Below, in pieces: positions 8,064 through 15,375 of a stretch of 42,370 nt of DNA. Every line of letters begins with the position of its first letter. Positions within the stretch are counted from its first letter, which is position 1. The notes beneath the pieces are model-generated. The model was given only the letters and a program-made list of their open reading frames with translations. It was not told where the DNA came from and ran no database searches. The DNA is taken from the NCBI RefSeq assembly GCF_003671715.1, contig NZ_RAIF01000032.1:1018560-1060929 (forward strand). Reading direction: 5' to 3'. Made by a program: the position numbers and the translations under genes. Source of the stretch: Streptomyces sp. E2N166 (GTDB lineage Bacteria; Actinomycetota; Actinomycetes; Streptomycetales; Streptomycetaceae).

Positions 8064-8232
8064 CGGAGGGCGCTGCCCGCATCCGTACCCCAGCTCCGCA
8101 GTTCGCGGACTCCAGCTCCGCAGACCCCATATCCGCTGACCGCAAGCCACGGACCGCGGACCGCAAGTCATAAGCCGCAGGCCGCAGACCCCAGCCCCGC
8201 AGACTCTCAGAACCTGACCAGGAGGTTCCACA
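8064..8232 (+). repeat. Short direct repeats in the DAO / WS-DGAT intergenic gap
   Basis: The 169-base gap contains short direct repeats: CCAGCTCCGCAG at 8090-8101 and 8112-8123, GACCGCAAG at 8138-8146 and 8159-8167, and several CCGCAGAC words. A strong AGGAGG at 8220-8225 ends the gap and serves the next gene. No stable rho-independent terminator is evident, so transcription may continue through. Confidence 0.55.
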
Positions 8233-9474
8233 ATGCGACCCCACCTCGGTACGGACGGCCGCCTGCCGCCGGCCCTGTCCATGGGAACCGCGGATGTCGC
8301 CTTCCACCTGGCGACGGGCGGCAGCCCTCTGCCCCTCGCGTTCACGTTCGGGTTCGAAGGCCGCGCCCCCACCCTGGACTCCGTACGCGCGCGGGTCGCC
8401 GAACGCGCCCACCGCGTCCCGACGTTGCGCTACCGCATCGCACGCGGCCGCAGGGAATTCCGGCGAGTGGACCGGATCGCGGTGGACCGGCATGTGCACG
8501 AGGCGTGGCTGCCCGAGGACACCGACGGGTCGGCGACCAGCCGCCTGATGCTGTCCCGGCCGATGAGCACGGACGACCAGCCGCCCTGGGACGTGTGGCT
8601 GGTCCACGGCCCGGCGGACCGCCACACCCTGGTCTACCGAACCGACCACACCTTCCAGGACGGCATGGGTGCCGCCTACACCTCCCGCGCTCTCCTCGGA
8701 GACCACCCCGAGGGCGGACCGGCCCCGCAACATCCCGCCCGGCCCACCGCACACGGCCTCGCGGACGCCCTGGGCGAGGTCGTGGCCGCCTTCCGCGCGC
8801 CCACCCCGAAACCCGCGTTCGACGGAGAATCCACGGGCCGCGTCGACGTCTGCCACGCCGACACCCCGCTGGCCCGGCTGCGTGCCGTCGCCCGCGCCCA
8901 CGGCGGCACGGTCACGGACGTCTATCTCGCGGCCCTGTCCCACGCCGTCCGCACCTGGTACCTGAAGGACACCGGCTCGGCCCATCCGGCGCTGCCCGTG
9001 TCGATCCCGATGTCGGTCCGGGCCCCGGGGGAGGAGTACGCCCCGGGCAACCGCATGGTCACCGCCCGGCTCCTGCTGCCCTGCGACGAGGAGTCACCCC
9101 AGCGGGCCCTGGCCCGGGTCGTCGCCCGCACGGGCCGGCTGCGGGAGAGTCGGCGGCGCGACGCCATGCGCCTGCTGCTGTCCGCCGCCCCGCGGACGCT
9201 CGGCGCCACCGTCGGCACCCGCCTGGTCCGCGGGGCGTTCGTGGCCGGCCCGGTGAGCAGCGTGAACTTCGGCACGGCTTTGGTCCACCAGGGGGTCGCG
9301 GCCCGTCGCGCGGCCGCCTTCGCCGGCGTCGCGTCAGGCATCCGGTGTGTGACGACGCTGACGAGCCAGCACGACACCGCGTGCCTGACCGTCGTTCACG
9401 ACGAGACCCTGGCGACCGCGGACGAACTCCCCGAGCTGTGGCTCGCGGCGCTGCTGGAGCTGGAGCGCCCGTAG
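8233..9474 (+). CDS. WS/DGAT-fold (wax ester synthase / condensation-like) acyltransferase
   Basis: The 413-residue protein starts at ATG 8233, with AGGAGG seven bases upstream. It belongs to the CoA-dependent acyltransferase superfamily that includes wax ester synthases/DGATs and NRPS condensation domains. The active-site motif is H139-T-F-Q-D143-G, the HxxxDG form. Other marks are P-x-x-R-Y-R near residues 58-62, V-S-I-P-M-S-V-R, and a late P-V-S-S-V-N-F-G. WS/DGAT enzymes acylate alcohols with fatty acyl-CoA. Here it may acylate or condense a pathway product, or load storage lipid; context favours a tailoring role in the cluster. It is the last gene of the plus-strand block. Confidence 0.7.
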   Translation: MRPHLGTDGRLPPALSMGTADVAFHLATGGSPLPLAFTFGFEGRAPTLDSVRARVAERAHRVPTLRYRIARGRREFRRVDRIAVDRHVHEAWLPEDTDGSATSRLMLSRPMSTDDQPPWDVWLVHGPADRHTLVYRTDHTFQDGMGAAYTSRALLGDHPEGGPAPQHPARPTAHGLADALGEVVAAFRAPTPKPAFDGESTGRVDVCHADTPLARLRAVARAHGGTVTDVYLAALSHAVRTWYLKDTGSAHPALPVSIPMSVRAPGEEYAPGNRMVTARLLLPCDEESPQRALARVVARTGRLRESRRRDAMRLLLSAAPRTLGATVGTRLVRGAFVAGPVSSVNFGTALVHQGVAARRAAAFAGVASGIRCVTTLTSQHDTACLTVVHDETLATADELPELWLAALLELERP

Positions 9475-9475
9475 C

Positions 9476-9532
9476 CACGGCACCACGCGCAGGCCCCGGA
9501 CGCACCGTCCGGGGCCTGCGCGTGGTGCCGTG
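9476..9532. terminator. Perfect 26-bp inverted repeat, bidirectional terminator
   Basis: The arms at 9476-9501 and 9507-9532 are perfect reverse complements around the 5-base loop GCACC. The hairpin fills the whole gap between two convergent genes: one base separates it from the stop at 9472-9474, and it directly abuts the opposing stop at 9533-9535. There is no U tract, as is common in Streptomyces. Confidence 0.9.
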
Positions 9533-10411
9533 TCAGGGAGTGCCGCGCAGCGTCCCGGTGGCGAGGAAGACGCTCTCCGCGGCGGCCGTGCCGATCAGCG
9601 GCAGATACGGGGAGAGGCGCTCGACCGCGTACGGCAGCGTGTACAGGTCGGCGGCCGCCGCGTCCCAGCCGTGCTCGGCCCACCAGCGCTCCGGATCGGC
9701 AATCTGCCAGTTCCAGGCCAGTCCGATCGTCGACAGGGCGTCCATGAAGGGCGCGACGAACGGGGAGGACGTGGTCGCGGAGTTCACGCACTCGGCGCCG
9801 AACATGCTGCCGGGGGCGGAGAGTTCGGTCATCGCGGCGACGACGGCCGCAACCTCCGGGGGCCGAAGGAAGTACAGGGGTGCCTCGCAGAGCCACGCGG
9901 TGGGCCTGCCGGGATCGAAACCCGCCGCCCTGAGTTCCTCTCTCCAGGATGCCGTGCCGTCGGCTTCGACGACGGTGCGGCGTCCGCAGGAGAGCCGGCT
10001 CCAGTCCAGTACGTACTCCTTGAAGGCATGTACGGCCGTGTCCTCCACCTCGAAGACGTGCACCCCGGTCGGCCAGTCGAGCCGGAAGGCACGGGTGTCC
10101 AGCCCGGCGCCGAGCAGCACCACCTGGCGGCAGCCCGAACGGGCCGCGGCGAGAAGGTAGTCGTCGAAGAAGCGGGTGCGTACCACCTGATAGTCGGGCA
10201 GCAGGCGCTGCATCGGTCCGTCACCGGGCGGGCCCCCGTCGAACCCGGCCGCGTGGAGGAAGTCGGCGGCCCACGGGTCGCGGACGAGCGGCGCGGGCCG
10301 GAGGTTCTCCGCCGCGTGTGCGGAGGCCGTCCAGAGCGCCGCGCGGGAGATGCCGTGCGGGGTCGCGGCGGTCGGCGCGAACGGTGACTGCGGACGTGTG
10401 GATTCCGGCAT
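9533..10411 (-). CDS. SAM-dependent methyltransferase, LCMT/PPM1 (TIGR00027-type) family
   Basis: The 292-residue protein has the family's hallmark V-V-L-L-G-A-G-L-D-T-R-A-F-R-L near the middle, preceded by R-T-R-F-F-D-D-Y and followed by V-F-E-V-E-D. This is the leucine-carboxyl-methyltransferase fold expanded in actinobacteria. The founding enzymes methylate carboxylates, although most bacterial members are uncharacterised. AAGGAG precedes the ATG at 10411. It is convergent with the main biosynthetic block and so its membership is less certain. If the cluster builds an amino-acid-derived azoxide, a carboxyl methyl ester, as in azodyrecins, would suit this family. That last step is inference. 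Confidence 0.75.
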   Translation of the reverse strand: MPESTRPQSPFAPTAATPHGISRAALWTASAHAAENLRPAPLVRDPWAADFLHAAGFDGGPPGDGPMQRLLPDYQVVRTRFFDDYLLAAARSGCRQVVLLGAGLDTRAFRLDWPTGVHVFEVEDTAVHAFKEYVLDWSRLSCGRRTVVEADGTASWREELRAAGFDPGRPTAWLCEAPLYFLRPPEVAAVVAAMTELSAPGSMFGAECVNSATTSSPFVAPFMDALSTIGLAWNWQIADPERWWAEHGWDAAAADLYTLPYAVERLSPYLPLIGTAAAESVFLATGTLRGTP

Positions 10412-10454
10412 GGGATCTCCTTGAGGTGGGGCGGGATGGCTGTGCGGACCCGGA

Positions 10455-12032
10455 TCATCCGGAGCGGCGACGGCCCAGCAGGAAGGCCGCGGCGCCCAGC
10501 GCGAGCAGGCTTCCGGAGGGGCGGGTGGGCCGCTGGCCGCCCATCGCGGCGGGGGTGCGCGGCTCGTGGATGTTCAGTGCGAACTGACGGTTGGCCACGT
10601 CGGAGAGGACGCCCCGGACCTGTTCCGGACTGGTGACGGCGGCCAGCAGAAGCTCCATGGAGTTCCGGGCGAACTGGTGGCGGCCGAGGAACTCGCGGCC
10701 CAGTGCGAAAAGGATCTTCGGCACCTCCGCCTGGAACACCTCGGGCAGCGTGATCTCGGGAGCCAGGCACCGCACCGAACCGTCCAGGTTCGCGAAGGAC
10801 TTGCCCAGCAGTGAGACGGCCGGCGGCGAACCGATGCCGCGCTTGGTCGCCTTGGCCAGCACGGTGGTGAGCGCGACGCCGAAGTTCATGTCCTCCAGTG
10901 AGAGATGGGAGACCGTGGGCACGAACGCGGCCATGTCGGCGGCGAACGCGGGCATGTTGGCCCATGGCGTCAGCCGGCCCATCTCCGCCCAGTGCTGCGC
11001 CAGCCCGGCCCCGTCGTTCTGCGCCAAGGTCATGAACAGCGGCAGCAGCTGAAGACTGGTCCTGCGGTCCAGGCGGCCGACCATGCCCCAGTCGATCAGC
11101 GTCGCTGGTCCGCCGGGAGCGGCGAAGACGTTGCCGGCGTGCGGGTCGGCGTGGAAGAAGCGATGGACGAAGTACCCGTGGTACATGAACCGCAGCAGGT
11201 CCTTGCCGATCTCCACGCGCTCGTCGTCCGTGAAGTGGGCGCGGTCGACGTGCCGCACCGACTTCCCGTCGGCCAGCGACTGGACGAGGACCCGGGGGCT
11301 GGCGTGCAGCACCCGGGGCACCTCCAGTGAACGGAACGGCCGGACGTGCCCGCGGGCCTCGTCCATGTTGCGCGCCTCGCCGGTGAAGTCCAGCTCCGGC
11401 TCCATGGCGTCGAATACGGAACCGAGCATCGCCTCGATGTCGATGACCTCGTTGAACCGGGGAGCGACGCGGGCCACGATCTTCGACGCCCGGCGCATCA
11501 GGGCCATGTCCGCGAGTACGCCCTCGCGGATGCCGGGTCGCTGGATCTTCACCACGGCCGCGCGCCCGCCGGGCAGCGTCACGCGGTAGACCTGAGCGAG
11601 GGACGCCGCCCCCAGCGGGGCGACGGTCTCGATGTCGTCGAAGCGCAGCTTCCAGTTCGGCCCGAGGTCCCGGGCCAGTACCGGCTCGAACTCCGAGAAC
11701 GGCTGGACGTCGACCTCGTCGTGCAGGTTCTGCAGTTCGTCCCGGATGGACTGGGGGACCATGTCGGGCCGGGTGGAGAGGACCTGGCCGAGTTTCACAT
11801 AGAAGGGACCGAGGCTCTCCAGGGCATGCCGTACCGCCTTGGCGCGGCGCTGCTCCGCCCCGGCGGTGGCCTCGGCCGCGGACCCGGCGGAGCCAACGGG
11901 GCCCTCCGCCGGGGACCGCGTGTCCCGCCTCGTACGCCTCCGCAGCCGGGCCGCCTGTCCCACCTCGTCGGCCACGAGGCTGCCCAGGACCTTGACCACG
12001 AGACGCAGCCGATCGCCGACGACAGACGTCAT
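10455..12032 (-). CDS. ABC1/AarF/UbiB-family atypical kinase
   Basis: The 525-residue protein carries the ABC1/UbiB kinase-like domain. It has K-L-G-Q early (LGPFYVKLGQ), A-S-L-A-Q-V-Y replacing the glycine-rich loop, V-V-K-I-Q-R-P-G with the ATP lysine, F-H-A-D-P-H-A-G-N as catalytic loop, and L-I-D-W-G-M-V-G as the metal-binding DFG equivalent. The C-terminus ends in a short hydrophobic helix followed by R-R-R-S-G, consistent with membrane association. UbiB proteins support isoprenoid-quinone or lipid synthesis, probably by lipid-coupled ATPase activity. GAGGAGGA precedes the ATG at 12032. Its role beside a lipid cluster is plausible but unproven; it may only be co-transcribed with the repeat protein upstream. 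Confidence 0.85.
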   Translation of the reverse strand: MTSVVGDRLRLVVKVLGSLVADEVGQAARLRRRTRRDTRSPAEGPVGSAGSAAEATAGAEQRRAKAVRHALESLGPFYVKLGQVLSTRPDMVPQSIRDELQNLHDEVDVQPFSEFEPVLARDLGPNWKLRFDDIETVAPLGAASLAQVYRVTLPGGRAAVVKIQRPGIREGVLADMALMRRASKIVARVAPRFNEVIDIEAMLGSVFDAMEPELDFTGEARNMDEARGHVRPFRSLEVPRVLHASPRVLVQSLADGKSVRHVDRAHFTDDERVEIGKDLLRFMYHGYFVHRFFHADPHAGNVFAAPGGPATLIDWGMVGRLDRRTSLQLLPLFMTLAQNDGAGLAQHWAEMGRLTPWANMPAFAADMAAFVPTVSHLSLEDMNFGVALTTVLAKATKRGIGSPPAVSLLGKSFANLDGSVRCLAPEITLPEVFQAEVPKILFALGREFLGRHQFARNSMELLLAAVTSPEQVRGVLSDVANRQFALNIHEPRTPAAMGGQRPTRPSGSLLALGAAAFLLGRRRSG

Positions 12033-12124
12033 CGTGTGTGATCCTCCTCAGATCGGGGCCCTGGTACGGAACGGCGGTCGGTGTGCACCACGGAGACGGC
12101 CGGACGGGACGGTGGCACGGCCGG

Positions 12125-12841
12125 TCAGCCCGAGGTCGAGGACTGTCCGCCCTGGGACGGCTTTCCGCCCTGTCCCTGCTGACCGGTCAGGCCCTGCAGG
12201 GCCGCCAGCCCCTGCTGACCGGCCTGGGCCGGCAGGTTGGTCAGGTTCTGCAGGCCCTGTACCGCCTCGAGGAGCTTGGGCAGCACCTGGAGCAGCTGGG
12301 TGAGCTGGGCCGGGAGCGCCATCAGGTCGCCCGCCCCGCTCGCCGCGTGTCCGAGACCTCCGGCCAGCTGACCGAGCCCGCCGAGCGTGCCGGCCGCGCC
12401 GCCGACCGCGGCGAGCGGATTGGCCGCCCCGCCCAGCGCGGCCAGGGGGTTGCCCGCCCCGCCCAGCGCGGCCGCGAGCGGGTTGCCGCCGCCCGCGGCA
12501 CCGGTGAGCGCGGCCAGGGGGTTCTGCGCTGCGCCTGCGATGTTCCCCAGCGGGCCCGCGGCCCCCGAGGCGAGGCCGGCGAGCGGGTTGCCGGCCGCGC
12601 CGAGGGCGGCCAGCGGATTGGTGACACCCGCGAGCGCGGTCGCCGGGTTGACGGCCCCGGCCAGTGCGGCGAGGGCGTTCGGGGGCAGCCCGGCCAGCGT
12701 GCTGACGGCGTTGTCGGAGCCGCGCGACGATCCTGAGTCGTCGTCTCGGTTCAGGAGGTCGTCGAAGGCTTCCTTCCAGCTGTCGGTCATATCACCGACC
12801 AAATCTTTGAAGATGTCTTGGACGTTCTTGCTATTGCCCAT
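12125..12841 (-). CDS. Ala/Gly/Leu-rich NPLAAL-repeat protein, function unknown
   Basis: This 238-residue protein starts at the ATG complement at 12841, with an A/G-rich GGAAAGGGA site upstream. Residues 1-40 are charged (D-I-F-K-D-L-V-G-D-M, then acidic N-R-D-D-D). Residues 58-150 are roughly ten-residue repeats built on N-P-L-A-A-L-G-G-A, with N-P at about residues 65, 75, 85, 107, 120, 131 and 141. A Leu/Gln-rich amphipathic helix (about 176-203) and a Gly/Gln/Ser tail follow. There is no signal peptide. I do not recognise a family; the pattern could form a hydrophobic coat or scaffold on a membrane or lipid body. It sits between the sigma factor and UbiB genes in the same orientation. Confidence 0.65.
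   Translation of the reverse strand: MGNSKNVQDIFKDLVGDMTDSWKEAFDDLLNRDDDSGSSRGSDNAVSTLAGLPPNALAALAGAVNPATALAGVTNPLAALGAAGNPLAGLASGAAGPLGNIAGAAQNPLAALTGAAGGGNPLAAALGGAGNPLAALGGAANPLAAVGGAAGTLGGLGQLAGGLGHAASGAGDLMALPAQLTQLLQVLPKLLEAVQGLQNLTNLPAQAGQQGLAALQGLTGQQGQGGKPSQGGQSSTSG
12392..12670 (-). repeat. Repeat tract encoding NPLAAL units
   Basis: About 30-36-base degenerate units, seen on the plus strand as recurring 'GGCCAGGGGGTTG' or 'GGCGAGCGGATTG' words, encode the N-P-L-A-A-L repeats. The unit varies in length by whole codons. This is in-gene repeat expansion and not an intergenic element. Confidence 0.7.
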
Positions 12842-12894
12842 GAGTGGGGTCCCTTTCCGTTTCTCTGCGATGGGAGAGGTGCGGTTTTCGGGTG

Positions 12895-13419
12895 TTACCG
12901 GGCGCAGCCTTCCAAGGCTTTCGCGCAGACGTTCTTCAATCGTGCGCGGCCCCTGGTGAAGGCGGCTTCGGCCGCCTTGACGGAGATGTTGTGCATGCGG
13001 GCGAACTCCGCAGTGGAAATACCCTTGGCGCGGGCTAGTATGACCTCCTGCTCCCGCCCCCGCAGGTGTTGTACCTGGCCCAGGAGCCATCTGCCGAAGT
13101 CCTCGTCGCAGACGTCCTCCTCGGTCGTACCCGGGGTTTCCGCGAGCGCCGCACGCTGGAGGAGTCTGCTGCGGCGCTCCATGTCACGGTAGAAGTCGAT
13201 GCAGAGGCGAAGCGCCACGGACGTCAGAAAGGCACCGAGTCGATTCCTGTCCAACGCGGCGTGGGCGGCTGCCCGGGCCATGGTTTCCTGAACGCAGTCC
13301 TCGGCGTCCTGAAAACTTGGTAGTCTTCGCCGAACCAGCCGCATGAGGCGGTCCTGATGCTGGAAGATTTCTTCCCAGGAGCATTCAGCGGGCGATTGGC
13401 AGGTGGAATGTCGCACCAT
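12895..13419 (-). CDS. ECF-like RNA polymerase sigma factor
   Basis: The protein is about 174 residues from the ATG complement at 13419. Sigma region 2 is visible: D-R-L-M-R-L-V-R-R-R-L, then D-A-E-D-C-V-Q-E-T-M-A-R-A, then F-L-T-S-V-A-L-R-L-C-I-D-F-Y-R. Sigma region 4 follows: L-R-G-R-E-Q-E-V-I-L-A-R-A-K-G-I-S-T-A-E-F-A-R. The start is uncertain because no good Shine-Dalgarno lies before 13419 and the frame stays open upstream. No anti-sigma gene with transmembrane helices is adjacent. Downstream in the same direction lie the NPLAAL-repeat, UbiB and methyltransferase genes, 53 bases from the first; upstream are the halogenase-like and HD genes. It is the best candidate cluster-situated sigma factor. 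Confidence 0.8.
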   Translation of the reverse strand: MVRHSTCQSPAECSWEEIFQHQDRLMRLVRRRLPSFQDAEDCVQETMARAAAHAALDRNRLGAFLTSVALRLCIDFYRDMERRSRLLQRAALAETPGTTEEDVCDEDFGRWLLGQVQHLRGREQEVILARAKGISTAEFARMHNISVKAAEAAFTRGRARLKNVCAKALEGCAR

Positions 13420-13568
13420 CGTGGATTGCAGCCCGTTGTCTCTCGGATTGAGCAGGGAGAACCGTGGCCGACTTTCCATTTGTCGGCCATGTGGTTTTCC
13501 TACCCGAGGCCCTGGAGCGGCAAACCGGAATATGCACCTCCGCCAGTAGCAGGAATGTTTTTCCGCGC

Positions 13569-15326
13569 TCATTTCCGAGGAGCGGGCCGCCGCGCCCAGT
13601 CGCGGTTCCAGTTGAGCCACATGTCCCGTACGGTCTGGTGCACTTGGGAGCTGCCGGCGCGCAGCTCGGTGGTGTACGCCTGAACCGCTTCCTTGCCCAC
13701 CAGCCGCGCTCCGCCGGTGAAGTAGGAGCCCCGGACGTGCCGCGGTGAGCGGTACTTGCCCCACAGCAGGATCTTCATCAGCGGCCAGAGGGTGAACACC
13801 CCGGAAGGGCACCGGTTGTCGGGGTCCAGGGTGCCCCACACCGTCGGGGCCAGTCCGCTCTCGCCCAGCACCTCGTAGATGCGCGCGATCGCTTGGTCCT
13901 TCGGCAACTCGCCCGCACGGTAGGCGAGTACGGCGTCCCGCGACTGGTCGAACATCCGCTCCACCCAGGGGTTGTCCATACCCTGGAGACCTCGGTACGG
14001 CGGCAGCTCCAACTGGTCGAAACAGGCCGGGTCGTGCGTCTTCTCGAACGTCACGGCGACCTGGTTCTGGGCGTTCGTGCCGTACAGCGTGGTGATGGTC
14101 CACACACGGTTCCAGGCGTTCCACAGGTCGAAGTCGTCGAACGCGATGTAGCTGCACGACACCAGGTCGTCGTAGAACCGGAACATGCGCTTGGTCCAGT
14201 GGTCCAGGTACGCGAACCGGGAGGTGTCGAAGTCGTCCTGGCGCACCGCGTCGATCAGCCGGTGGCTCAGCGCGTTCAGTGCCATCACGGTGACGGCGAG
14301 ACCGCTGGAGAAGAGCGGGTCGATGAAGTCACTGGCGTGCGGCAGCAGACACCACCGGTCGCCGACCACCTTCTGCGAGGCGAACTGGGTGCGGTCGGTG
14401 GACACGTACGGCCGGACCGCCCGCGCCCGCTCGAACTGCCGGGCCACACTGGGGAACCGGCGCACGTACCGCCAGAACTCCTCCTCCGCCGAGATGTCCT
14501 CCGGGCGGGGGTGCTGGTCGAGATCGAGGTTGATGCCGACACTGCACAACTGGTTCGTGCTGGTCGACTGGTTGTCGAACGGGATGACCCAGAACCATCC
14601 GCCCGGGAACATGTGGTGGAGCGTTCCCTGGCTGAACGGGCTGGGCATGCCGTGCTGTTCACGCGAAGGCGCCACGGCGTCGAAGGGGCGCACGTCCACC
14701 ATGTGCGTGAAGATCGTGCGCGACCTCGTGCGGTAGGGCGGTTCCTGCCGCAGCCCGAGGCGCTCGGGCAGGACCGCCCGCATGCCGCCGGCGTCGACCA
14801 CGTACGAAGCCCGGAAGGTGCCCCGGTCCCGGGTCACGAGAGTCGCGCCGTCCTCCTCGAACTTCACGTCGTCGACCATGGTGTGGGTGTACGCGGTCAC
14901 GCCGTAGGACACGGCGACATGGAACATGTACGCGTCCACGTCCTGCCGGAAGTAGTGCGAGTCGGGACCGAGCGGAGGTCCCCAGGTGGGGTACTGGGTG
15001 CACTCGTCGGGCCGGGTGGGCTCACCTTCCCGGTGGTAGATGAAGCTGAAGTTTCGCTTGACCCCGCTGTTCGACGACACGTGGCGGCGCAGTGCCGCGT
15101 TGGTCGCCAGGTGCTCGAGCTCGGGGACGTCGTAGCGGCGGGCCAGGACCCGGAGGCCGAACGTGGTCTCGGGGACGGTGGACTCTCCGATGGCGAACCG
15201 GGGGTGGCCGCTGCCTTCGAGCAGCAGCACACGCACGCCGTGACGTGCGAGTACGGTCCCCAGCATCGTCCCGCCGATGCCGCCTCCGACGATGGCGACA
15301 TCGAAAACACGCTGGTCTTCTTGCAT
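13569..15326 (-). CDS. Flavin-dependent halogenase-like FAD monooxygenase
   Basis: This 585-residue protein starts at the ATG complement at 15324-15326, behind AAAGGAA; the frame is open further upstream but overlaps the HD gene. It has G-G-G-I-G-G at residues 14-19, G-E-S-T-V-P at 48-52, and W244-F-W246-V-I-P249, the WxWxIP signature of flavin-dependent halogenases. K90 in S-G-V-K-R-N-F-S-F is a candidate for the essential halogenase lysine. The D-P-L-F-S-S-G motif after residue 350 is also typical. It would need reduced FAD, which the reductase at 6145 could provide. The long C-terminal part resembles carrier-protein-dependent or lipid-modifying members more than tryptophan halogenases. Halogenation versus simple oxygenation cannot be decided by eye. 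Confidence 0.75.
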   Translation of the reverse strand: MQEDQRVFDVAIVGGGIGGTMLGTVLARHGVRVLLLEGSGHPRFAIGESTVPETTFGLRVLARRYDVPELEHLATNAALRRHVSSNSGVKRNFSFIYHREGEPTRPDECTQYPTWGPPLGPDSHYFRQDVDAYMFHVAVSYGVTAYTHTMVDDVKFEEDGATLVTRDRGTFRASYVVDAGGMRAVLPERLGLRQEPPYRTRSRTIFTHMVDVRPFDAVAPSREQHGMPSPFSQGTLHHMFPGGWFWVIPFDNQSTSTNQLCSVGINLDLDQHPRPEDISAEEEFWRYVRRFPSVARQFERARAVRPYVSTDRTQFASQKVVGDRWCLLPHASDFIDPLFSSGLAVTVMALNALSHRLIDAVRQDDFDTSRFAYLDHWTKRMFRFYDDLVSCSYIAFDDFDLWNAWNRVWTITTLYGTNAQNQVAVTFEKTHDPACFDQLELPPYRGLQGMDNPWVERMFDQSRDAVLAYRAGELPKDQAIARIYEVLGESGLAPTVWGTLDPDNRCPSGVFTLWPLMKILLWGKYRSPRHVRGSYFTGGARLVGKEAVQAYTTELRAGSSQVHQTVRDMWLNWNRDWARRPAPRK

Positions 15327-15375
15327 GTCTGCGGTTCCTTTCGCGACGGGAAGGGCGAGTCGCCGGGCTCCCTGG

